Source: Chara braunii
Lineage: Eukaryota > Streptophyta > Charophyceae > Charales > Characeae
Direction: 5' to 3'
Assembly: GCA_003427395.1 (NCBI GenBank)
Contig: BFEA01000677.1
Location: 690,861-728,291 of the forward strand
DNA: 37,431 bases
Each line of letters starts with the position of its first letter. Position 1 is the stretch's first letter. The notes under the pieces are model-generated. The model worked only from the letters and a program-made list of their open reading frames with translations. It was not told where the DNA came from and made no database searches. Of the stretch, positions 29,578-37,431 are shown piece after piece. The translations under genes and the position numbers were made by a program.

Positions 29578-30338
29578 GTGCCTCCACTGCTCGACCGGAC
29601 CAAAGGGGGGAACACGTCTAAGCCAATCAATTCATCCCTCCAAGACTCGAAAGCTTTGTCTAAATTCCCGAAATCGTTGACTAGGATTAAAGGGGTTCAG
29701 ATTGTGTTACGGCAAGAGACCAAATTGAATGATGCTGCTATTTCTAAACAGATCGGATGGTGGCTTGGGGAGCAGTTCTGGGCCCCGGCCCAAGGAACTA
29801 AGGGTGGTGTTGCGATACTGATCGCTCGTGCTGCGCCGGTTGTAGTAACAGACCACTGCTCTGACCCCTTTGGCAGATGGGTATGGGTGAGAATAACAGT
29901 GCGACAAGAACAGTGGGCGATCTTTAACTTGTACGCCCCTACTGCACCATCTGATAGAGTCGACCTTTTTAAATCCTTGGCTTGGATCATCCCGCGGGTT
30001 CATAATCTGATATTGGGGGGTGACTGGAATACAACCCTGGTACCTGGCATTGACTCAATTAGACCAGGGCCGGTCAGGAACGATGCGGTCCAGCTCACTG
30101 ACTTCACTTATACCAATGGATTCTCCGATTTGTATCGAGTCTTGCAGCCCTTCGAGAAAGGATTCACCTTTTTTGCTTCGCGGGCTACGCAGCAGCAGTA
30201 TTTGCCGTGGAGTAGGATCGATCTGTTCTTTGCAGCTGATGTTTTACTTTCTAGACTGTCGAGATGTTTCGTTGTACCATATATAGGGTCAGATCATATG
30301 CCGATTTTTTTGGAATTTTTTCTTCATGTTTCAGTGAG
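29578..30338 (+). pseudogene. LINE AP endonuclease domain (5' damaged)
   Basis: The domain lacks the usual opening strand (the first LINE has LGTWNVRGL); the recognisable part starts at VLRQETKLND (catalytic Glu). It continues GTKGGVAILIARA, YAPTAPSD, LILGGDWNTTLVPGIDS, SRIDLFFAADV and GSDHMPIFLEF. The RID and SDH catalytic motifs are intact here, unlike the RLG of the first LINE. The domain nicks target DNA to prime reverse transcription. The LINE reading breaks at about 30330, just before the repeat arm begins, although the frame stays open to a TGA at 30589-30591. Confidence 0.9.
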
Positions 30339-31142
30339 AGCTTTGATTATCGCCCTTGTTGCTGTCTCGTTTACCCTTTTCTCTAGCACGCCTTGTGGGT
30401 CCGGCTTCCTTTTCCCTAATTTTGGGAGGTTGCCCTCACTGTGTATCGAGTTTCTTTACGCCCAGGGAATCTTGGAACAATGGACCAACAGCACGAGCAA
30501 CTGTGTGAGATGGTGCGGAGATGTTTCATCACAGGGCAAGAGGATCCGAATAAAGCTGATAACTACATCGCCACAACTCGAGATGCACTGAATGACACCG
30601 TTGTGGTGTAGAGTCCTATACAAACCCTGGGCGACCCCTGCTGAACAGGCAAAAGCCAGGGAAGACCTCCAATCCCAGAGATTTTGGATCCGGGTATTGA
30701 GGGTTCCGTTCCTGGCTATGCCTTTTCTTGAAGCTGCCGTAAAAAGGGAGTATGGACAGGTCCAAAAGTCTTATCCTCCTGAGCGTAACCAAGCCACACC
30801 CCGATTGGTTAATCGTCGATTTGATTTGCACCCGCGGGCAAAGTCGAGGGTCACTAAATTTCTCAAGTTTCGCTCGCCACAAGGTTGGCACAACGTGGAA
30901 GTAGTAACACAAGATTCCCTGTGNTGCCATGATTGCAAGTGGTATGGTNACAAGACTGGNGATGAGGNGTGCCCTAAAAAGAAAACCGGCTTCCCGGTAT
31001 CATCGACCGCAGTCCCGGTATCGCTGGGACCCGCTGTCTCTTCCCCCCCACCGCCATCTTCCTCCTCGGGATTGACGATGACGACTCCAATGTCGATCCC
31101 GATGGAGACATCAGCCCAGCCTGTTGGCTCGGTTCCGCTGAC
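30339..31142 (+). repeat. Large inverted repeat, right arm
   Basis: Inverse of 29218-29486 plus 28397-28933, joined with loss of 284 bases. It contains the ORF1-like protein in plus orientation (from about 30606, VLYKPWATPAEQAK...CHDCKWYG). The sequence leaves the repeat at 31142 and at once resumes LINE RT-upstream protein (IPLAVETRAIVTNISLF), so the arm sits precisely within the LINE. Confidence 0.96.
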
Positions 31143-32881
31143 ATCGATACCATTGGCGGTTGAAACTCGGGCGATAGTCACTAATATCTCGTTATTTTAC
31201 GAAAACCTGCTTACTTCGTAGGCACAATACTCGGAGCACCAGCTACTCCACCAATTCCATGATGAGGTATGGACAAAAGTGGAAAACAGATTGACTGACA
31301 ACCAACTGCAGCACCTCGAAGCAGATATTCGTATGCAAGAGCTAGTGAAAGCGATCTCTAGCCTGGCACGTCACAAAGCACCAAGATTGGATGGCCTCCC
31401 CGCGCAGTTTTTCCGTGGCTTTTCTCTGCATTTATTGCCTGAGTTGTTGTTGATCTGCCAAGCGGTTTGGGAAGGGGCTTCCTTGCCGCCCTCAGCTTTA
31501 CAAGGCATTATCACGTTCGTGTTCAAAAAAGGGGATCGTACCGACATCGCAAACTACAGACCTACTACGCTCTTGCCAGCGCTGTATAAAATTATTTCAA
31601 AAATTTTAACAGCTAGACTGCAGACAGTTTTGCCCTGTCTCATCCATCGAACCTAGACTGGTTTCCTCACAGGGAGACAAATTTTGCACAATGTGATGGT
31701 GGTGGAACAATTGGCTGAGTTGGTTGCATCCGGAGAGGAAAGATTACCCATCATCCTGTTGGACTTGGCTAAGGCCTATGATCGAGTGGGATGGGAGTTT
31801 CTGCAAGCGACGCTCACTGCTTTTGGATTTGGCCCAAAAATCAAGCACGTTGTTGACAGCCTGCTCCAAAACGCTACCTCTCAGATCTGTGTCAACGGGG
31901 TCCTCTAGACTAACAAGGTCGGTCAGACAGGGGTGCCCAGTAGCGCCCTACTTATACCTCCTGTATGTAGAGATTATGCATATAATGATAAGGTCGAACC
32001 CGGAAATCCCGGGCTTTACTTTACCTTCGGGGAGATAGTTTGAAAACAGAGGCGTTCGCCGACGACTCTGTCGCATTCTCCCCCCTGACTGACCATGCCT
32101 TCTTTGCGCTCAGAGATACCATTGAGTTGTTTTGTCACTTGTCAAAGGCCCAGGTTAATTGGTCAAAATCATCAGTACTAATCCCTCCGGGAGAGCGGCC
32201 TCCGTGCAATTGGGGAGTCAGGATAGTAGCCCTGGCCAGGACTGAATTATTGCTTGGCCACCAAGTGTCCTTTGATCCGCAACTGAATCAAGACCCGTCA
32301 ACATCGATAGCTGGATTGCGCTCCGCACTGCAGCCATGGGTTAAATATAAGGGAGTCAGTCTATTCGGAAGAGCCATCGTGATAAACAATGTTGTGTTGT
32401 CTACCCTGTGGTTTCGTAGATCGATCCATCAGCTTGACCCTTCGGCATTGCAGACGATACGACACCTGTTGACTCACTATCTGTGGAGAGAGGAGCTCAA
32501 TGATGACAATTTTTTGCCAAAAGTGGCATGGCAGACCATCACTCAACCAAAACGGAAGGGCGGGCTGGCCATTTTAGACCCAGAACGACAAATAGCGGCG
32601 CTTCTCGCAAGGTGGGTGCCGTGGGCAATTTTGGAAAGCCCTTATACGTCGTGGCGTCAACTAGCTGAATTCTCGTTGTTCTCTTGGTTGGACTGGGCTG
32701 ATCTTAGATGTGTATGGCTAACGTTCCTTATCCCGGACTACCAGCGGAAGAGACTGCCACAGGGAGTGTGGGCAGGGATATTAAAAGCCTGGAGAGGAGG
32801 GTGCCCCAAATTGCAGGCCCCTCCGTTGATTTTTGAGCGATTAATGACACAGCCTTTATTCAATAATCCCTTCAACGACCA
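31143..32881 (+). pseudogene. LINE reverse transcriptase domain (frameshifted)
   Basis: It begins IPLAVETRAIVTNISLF, the counterpart of DAPLAVETEDL in the first LINE. RT motifs follow in order: ITFVFKKGDRTDIANYRP, FLTGRQILHNV, IILLDLAKAYDRVGWEF (motif A), VRQGCPVAPYLYLL, and AFADDSVAF (intact motif C). Stops fall at 31219-31221 and 31654-31656; frames change near 31900 and again at about 32036. The thumb region (VSLFGRAIVINNVVLSTLWF, KGGLAILDPERQIAALLARW) and VWAGILKAWRG lead to LFNNPFNDH, where the TIR element begins. The frame runs on into that element to a TGA at 32967-32969, but this is not LINE sequence. Confidence 0.92.
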
Positions 32882-33111
32882 TTTAGTCAAAATGGACATT
32901 TTTTATTTTTTGAACAAAATTGAAACCGAGTTTTTTGGCCGAAAACTCGTCAAAATTTGCTATTCCTGAGGGTCCAGGGTTTTACAAACGTTGGACCCCC
33001 TGGCTGTACATGGACCTAGCTCGAGCTGTGGAGGTACGTCGGGCCTGGAGGTGCCTGAGGGTCCTGGAGGTGCCTGGTCTCAAAAAATACAAGATGTCCA
33101 TTTTGACTAAA
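32882..33111. mobile_element. 230-bp MITE-like element inside the LINE
   Basis: The inverted ends 32882-32913 and 33080-33111 match at 30 of 32 (TTTAGTCAAAATGGACAT...). The insertion interrupts the LINE protein between NPFNDH and GQFFLLNPQG. The interior has a short hairpin CGAGTTTT..AAAACTCG (about 32928-32950) and no domain. TA flanking GTC..GAC is a possible target duplication, but simple removal does not restore the frame, so the exact ends are uncertain. Its family differs from the TTAA elements. Confidence 0.85.
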
Positions 33112-34428
33112 GGGCAGTTCTTCTTGCTCAACCCGCAGGGACTTCCCCTTGGATGTTTTGGACCGCGAGAGTTTAAGAATGCTTGGATGTCTCGGGTGAT
33201 TGGAACTATTGCTGATATTTGGGATGAAACTAACGCAGACTGGAAACCTATTGAATCCGTATCCCCGAGACTGATCGGATTGTGGAGGCAGGAGGAGCAT
33301 TTGGAACAGCTGCACAATGCTGTCCCTCAGCAATGGGTGCATACCTTAAGAATGGGACTTAGGCCGGTCAAGGGAATGTGGTATAAACAAGCTCAACAGT
33401 ACATGCCTGATCACATCTGGAGAATTGAAGATTATTCGGAAGTGGTGGAAATCCCGGCCACCTTTTGGCAGGTGCGAGGAGGAGCTGATTCCCTGGGAGA
33501 ACCTTTGTTGTGCCCTGAGGAACAACTTCCCCTTCCTCCCGCGGAACAGCTGGTGCCAGTCTGTGTGTTGGAGCAGAAACAAAGCTATAGACCTTTTTCT
33601 CTGCAGAAGCCAGCGTACAACCTGGCTATCGACCCGCGAGACTGGGTGTGGGACCACCCGTTACGCCGTAATGAAGCCGTCAACTTATCAGAATACGCCA
33701 CCAAGTTGGGCTACCAAATAATGACCCCACCAATCGATGTCAATTGGACAGTGGCAAGAAGATGGATGGCCACGGGGTAGGTGGCAGACACAGTGACAAG
33801 ATTGTCTGCAGCACTTCCGGCCTTTTGGAAGCAGCTGATGGACCTGGTGGTGAGTAAGCACTCGAGTCTCCTTTGGTTGCTGAAGCACTTGGCGTTGCCT
33901 GTTAATAGTTGGTGCGCCAAAAGAACAGTGAAAGCAACACCTGAATGTCCAATATGCCAAGGAACCTGAATAGAAGATATCCAACATTTTGTGTTACAAT
34001 GTGACCCTTCTTGGCCATTTTGGGATTGGTGGAGACACTCGGGTGTGCCAGTACCGGGGGTGTCAACTCGCTGGGATGATGGTTTCATTTAGCTGGGAAC
34101 AGCTGCCAGAAGGACTACATCGCCCTTACAATATTGCCACGCGGAAGAGACCATCAGAGGTGTCATCATATGGACCCTATGGAACCTCAGAAATGCCAGG
34201 GTGAGGAAAGATGAGCTTTTGACACCACCAATGGTTAGAGCAGAGATTAAATATTCCATAAAGCAGGCCATATCAGCAGAGTGGGAATATTGTGTCCAGA
34301 AAAGGGGTCATTCGGCCAAGTGCGTTAAGTGGTTTGGGAATAGATGGGGAGCTTTCTCAGGCTTGGTTACTGCAGACGCACCGTTGGGTGGGCCACCAGT
34401 GTTAAAGTTTTCTCCTTTCTTGGTGTGA
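33112..34428 (+). pseudogene. LINE ORF2 C-terminal region with zf-RVT motif
   Basis: One frame runs from the insertion to 34426-34428, with in-frame stops at 33778-33780, 33967-33969 and 34090-34092. Visible are GQFFLLNPQGLPLGCFGP, ADIWDETNADWKPIE, LHNAVPQQWVHTLRMG, EYATKLGYQIM, and the zinc motif CPICQGT, stop, IEDIQHFVLQC (C-x2-C...H-x4-C). The tail IIWTLWNLRNARV, IKQAISAEWEYC matches DTIWAARNAKVF and IKADWNKK of the first LINE. The steady frame with only stops suggests older point decay. Confidence 0.88.
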
Positions 34429-34815
34429 TGGTAGTTTTGGTCACTTTGGTTTTCTTTAGGCTTCTCAGGTCAGCAGACTTTCAGCGCTGCGGTTAGTTCT
34501 GTTTTTAGCCTTGGTTCTAGCTTTGGTTCTAGCTGTGTTTTTTAGCATTGGGCTTAGCTAGTATTAGTGTGTTTTTCCTTAATTTCGGTTTTCTCAAATT
34601 GTGTCCTTGCTTGAACTGTTCAACCATTCATAACTGTGATCGGCCCGTGGTTTGGATGAGTGAGGCCGGGAGTGCCTCACCCAGCCACATGACCACGGAA
34701 CAAATGTAAGGGACGCTGGACCCGGTTTCCGGCTATAATGAAAGGACGCATTTAAAAAAGAAAAATAATAATAAATTTTGAATTGGGATATCCCCACGAA
34801 TAGATTGGAGCCTTG

Positions 34816-34927
34816 TTAAACCACCAGTACCTTTGACGGTTCGAAAATACTCGGCGTCCGACCTTTCAGGAGGCCGAAACGAAACGACGGCCGCCGATCA
34901 CTACCACGTCGAAAATAGGCTCGGAGG
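34816..34927 (+). mobile_element. One end of a TTAA-family element
   Basis: TTAA (34816-34819) followed by ACCACCAGTACC is the family's left end. It starts about 40 bases after the LINE tail. A CGGCCGCCGATC block at 34888-34899 is shared with the 15242 copy. The sequence then meets an N (34928) and an A-rich tract; no right end is found. Confidence 0.6.
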
Positions 34928-35474
34928 NAAAAAAAAAAAAAAAACCAAAAAAAAAAAAAAAGAAGTAACACCAGCAACAGAACCTTAAGTAACGGATATC
35001 GGGAAGAAAAGTCTGGAAAAAGCCTCAGTACTCATACGGCAAGGGAAATGGATGAAAATTGGATATCAGGGTGGGAATGAGAGGTAGAGGTAAACCGGGA
35101 TTTGTAGCCCGGGTAGAATGTTCGAAACTGGGGTTAAGTAACTAATTTCAATATTGAAGGAAATCGCGGAGGTATTCCCGGCAAAGTAAACATTGGAGAA
35201 GGCAAGGAAAAGGGAAAGAGGGAGAAGGCAAAGAAAAGGGAAAGACCAACAGCCAGATAGGTATATATAGTACGAGACGAGCAAGGCGCTTCACAAACCT
35301 TAGTAGTACTGGGCAGAAGGGTGGTGAGCACGTGGGAGCGTAAAATCATGTACTGCGATAGTAACGCCCAATGGTTTTATGCAAACTTTGTGTTTATCAT
35401 TATCATTCATTCAAATTTCCTATTATGGGTTTCTGGGTGCTCTGGCTAGCTCGCCAGAAATATGTTCTCACCCA
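34928..35474. other. No gene seen; possible TATA motif
   Basis: A-runs at 34929-34961, a purine-rich tract at 35190-35245 with an internal duplication (GAGAAGGCAARGAAAAGGGAAAGA), and GGTATATATAG at 35260-35270. The TATA-like motif has no open frame downstream that I would support. Confidence 0.4.
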
Positions 35475-35619
35475 AGAGCTTAGCTCAGTGGGGACCACAC
35501 CCATGAACTGTTGAAATACAGACCTGAGTTCGAATCCAGATGATGAAACTTGACGATTAAAATGAATTGCTTGGGTCCGGTCAGCTCAATGAAAAAAAAA
35601 AAAAAAAAAAAAAAAAAAA
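35475..35619 (+). mobile_element. tRNA-derived SINE with poly-A tail
   Basis: An A-box-like TAGCTCAGTGG (35481-35491) and a B-box-like GAGTTCGAATCC (35526-35537) are spaced as in a tRNA-related pol III promoter. They are followed by a short unrelated body and an A-run at 35592-35619. The surrounding stems do not form a proper cloverleaf, so this is a SINE rather than a tRNA gene. A piece of the same family lies inverted at 22123-22154. Likely mobilised by the LINE machinery, which is inference. Confidence 0.65.
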
Positions 35620-35853
35620 TAGAAAGAAAGAAATGTATTCTCTCAATCAATATGGCCCACGGGAATCAATAACGCCCAGATTTCACGGAGTTATCTCAAA
35701 ATAAACAACCAAGTGCAGTCACTCAATCTGCTTCCACGTCAACTCCTCAAGTAAGCGCGAACCTGACACATGGCGAAATGTACAAACGTTGAGAATCGAG
35801 TAACATCCATCCGAGAATCTCTCATTCCAAGATCCCAACAACAATTTCCCTTC

Positions 35854-35856
<3 letters not shown>

Positions 35857-35921
<65 letters not shown>

Positions 35922-35953
35922 ACGCATCCTCCTTGCGCAAACGCAGTGCTTAT

Positions 35954-36025
<72 letters not shown>

Positions 36026-36026
36026 N

Positions 36027-36085
<59 letters not shown>
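35857..36085. repeat. Two (CT)n microsatellite blocks
   Basis: CT repeats at 35857-35918 and 35956-36085 (one N at 36026), separated by a 37-base unique piece. Ser-Leu and Arg-Glu reading frames across them are artefacts. 36086-36175 holds nothing recognisable. Confidence 0.97.
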
Positions 36086-36088
<3 letters not shown>

Positions 36089-36175
36089 GGGGCACTACTA
36101 ATAAATAGGAAAACCGAAAAATAACGGAACACTACTAATATAATAAATAGTAAGTCAGCAACAGCAAGCATCCAA

Positions 36176-37345
36176 CTAGCAGCTCGCGCACTCGTCCCTG
36201 ACCCTTGATTCGCTCCCAGGCCGCACCGTGATCCCACCCGTGGGCCTCGACGGGCAGAAGTCGACGCTGCCGTCGTCTTCCGGCAAGATCTCCACGACGA
36301 CATGGTGCTCTGCACCTGTGCTAATGGTGTTCCGGTGGACTTTGGTACTACAAAACACAACCTTTGAGTAGATATTCCCAACGTTCACACCACCTCCCAC
36401 TTCCCCGCGACGGGTCACTTTGTTCCCGACGAGCTGAGATTTCTCGAACGTGGCCTCGGTCCCATCCTCATCTGCCACGTGGACCACTCCACCATCCTGC
36501 GCGCGGTTCTCTAAGAACGAGCAACGCGTGTAATGAATATCGCTCTCCTCGTTGACCATGGCACCGCCACGTGTCGCTCTGTTATGTCGGAAAAGATGAC
36601 GTTGGTAGCTACCAAGAGCGCAAAGGAGTCCAGGAGCACCGCACCACCATAACTGGCCGTGTTGTATTCGAACACAGAGTCGTCGATCGTGACAAGAACA
36701 CCCCATGCGCTCATGATACCCCCACTGGAGGGGTTGGGACTAAGTGTCAATTTGCACCCCTTGATTACCAGAGTAGCCGCGATAAAGGCCACCAAAGCAT
36801 TCTCTCTCCCGCTGCACTTCATCCTCGTGACCTCCAGATTCTCTAGATGGACGCCACGTGGATGTCAGATAAAGCTCGACTGTTGCCCGCCATCGATCTT
36901 GCACTTCCTGTCCCCACCACATCTGCCGATGATGGTGTGACATGTGGACAGGCTGTCTGATTAACATCCGGAACACTGCGCGCCAATAACACGTCGGATT
37001 TGACGGCGGGATAACATGTTGACGTCACCGCTTTCCCAAGATCTTCATAAGTGGTGATGGTGCTCGATGGCGTTCCTCGTTTAGCGGACGTGGCTGCAGC
37101 AGCAGGAGTAGGAGGAGGAGGAGGAGGAGGAAGCGGTGCTGCCGCCATAGCCGTAGATGTAACCGACGTCGTCCACGTGGACAAAACGACAAGCATGGCC
37201 GGGACAAGAAATATCCTTCCTTGCCACGTCATCTCGTCGTCGTCGCGCCTCTGCCGAACCCGCGGTGGCGAAATGTACATTTCGCAGCGCCTAGTAGTCC
37301 GGATCTCGATGATCCGCTGGAACCCCTTGGGATCGTCCTTGCAAC

Positions 37346-37349
<4 letters not shown>
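36176..37349 (-). pseudogene. Secreted right-handed beta-helix protein, Pmp-like motifs (frameshifted)
   Basis: The only candidate host gene. From ATG 37347-37349 the frame is basic. An in-frame Met at 37230-37232 starts a good signal peptide (MTWQGRIFLVPAMLVVLSTW...), the likelier start for a secreted product, followed by a run of seven prolines. DVNQTACPHVTPSSADVV follows. Near 36910 the protein changes frame (CKIDGGQQSSF, then LENLEVTRMKCSG), and near 36580 again. FEYN, GGAVL, GGAMV and FLEN are the alternating FxxN and GGA[ILV] motifs of polymorphic-membrane-protein-like parallel beta-helices. The last frame stops at 36176-36178 (ends DECASC). The frame changes mean a pseudogene, sequencing errors or unseen introns. 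No transport or autotransporter domain is visible. Confidence 0.6.
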
Positions 37350-37428
<79 letters not shown>

Positions 37429-37431
37429 TGT
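37350..37431. repeat. (CT)n then (TG)n microsatellite next to the beta-helix gene start
   Basis: CT repeats from 37350 to about 37410 and TG repeats to the window end. On the minus strand this is (CA)n(GA)n ending directly before the upstream ATG of the beta-helix frame. GA repeats in 5' leaders are common in plants and may affect expression, but no function is shown here. Confidence 0.95.

Larger units (their letters stand above)
29490..34776 (+). mobile_element. Second long LINE copy, rearranged and inactive
   Basis: Endonuclease (29650-30320), then foreign ORF1-type sequence (30339-31142), then RT (31145-32880), a 230-bp insertion (32882-33111), the C-terminal region with zinc motif (to 34428), a 3' UTR and a short A-rich tail (about 34753-34776). 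Compared with the first LINE, the segment joining endonuclease to RT (roughly 165 codons) is replaced by the inverted-repeat arm. Several stops and frame changes show that it cannot be translated. The 3' UTR carries the family tag GACGCTGGACCCGGTTTCC at 34712. Confidence 0.9.

Noticed and set aside
35475-35550. Functional tRNA gene
   Set aside because: The acceptor, D and T stems do not close and a poly-A tail follows, so a SINE is the better call.
35739-36381. Arg-Glu and Ser-Leu repeat proteins
   Set aside because: Artefacts of the (CT)n microsatellites.

Overview
This is eukaryotic, gene-poor, repeat-dense nuclear DNA. The evidence is several decayed non-LTR (LINE) retrotransposons of an L1/plant-type family (AP-endonuclease, reverse transcriptase, zf-RVT zinc-binding C-terminus, poly-A tails), a tRNA-derived SINE, many short inverted-repeat elements, long (TG)n and (CT)n microsatellites, and no operon-like gene packing. 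I see no rRNA or tRNA gene, no CRISPR array and no bacterial-style gene. A plant or streptophyte-alga genome (for example a charophyte) fits best, but that is inference from repeat style, not from a diagnostic gene.

Layout. 1-4793: a nearly complete but dead LINE (end of ORF1, ORF2 with endonuclease, RT and zinc finger, 3' UTR, poly-A). 4800-7850: simple repeats, a 234-bp tandem duplication and GCCCC-rich repeat DNA. 8000-10260: an integrase C-terminal relic and several broken reading frames I do not recognise. 10260-13050: mostly non-coding, with a TATA-like promoter near 11333. 13050-17060: a 5'-truncated LINE, hairpins, two fold-back repeats and two inverted-repeat elements of a TTAA family. 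17690-17801: a long hairpin. 18041-19543: a TIR element holding a 912-base assembly gap and a 36-bp minisatellite. 19640-26350: non-coding DNA with double-hairpin repeats, nested TIR elements, and LINE and SINE scraps. 26377-28390: a LINE fragment interrupted by a 199-bp TTAA element. 28397-31142: a large inverted repeat carrying LINE ORF1 (zinc-knuckle) sequence, whose right arm sits inside another LINE. 29490-34776: that second LINE, also dead, with a 230-bp TIR element inside it. 35475-35619: a SINE. 36176-37349 (minus): the only candidate host gene, a secreted right-handed beta-helix protein with Pmp-like FxxN and GGA motifs, frameshifted, whose 5' flank is a (GA)n/(CA)n tract.

Nothing here forms a working pathway. 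The coherent stories are in the mobile DNA. A short TTAA-flanked family has two 199-bp copies about 95% identical, one with an inferable empty site. Several fold-back elements share sub-terminal motifs. The inverted repeat has four ambiguous bases that mirror exactly between arms, which points to an assembly artefact. Coding claims are from reading translations by eye; all identities are hand counts.
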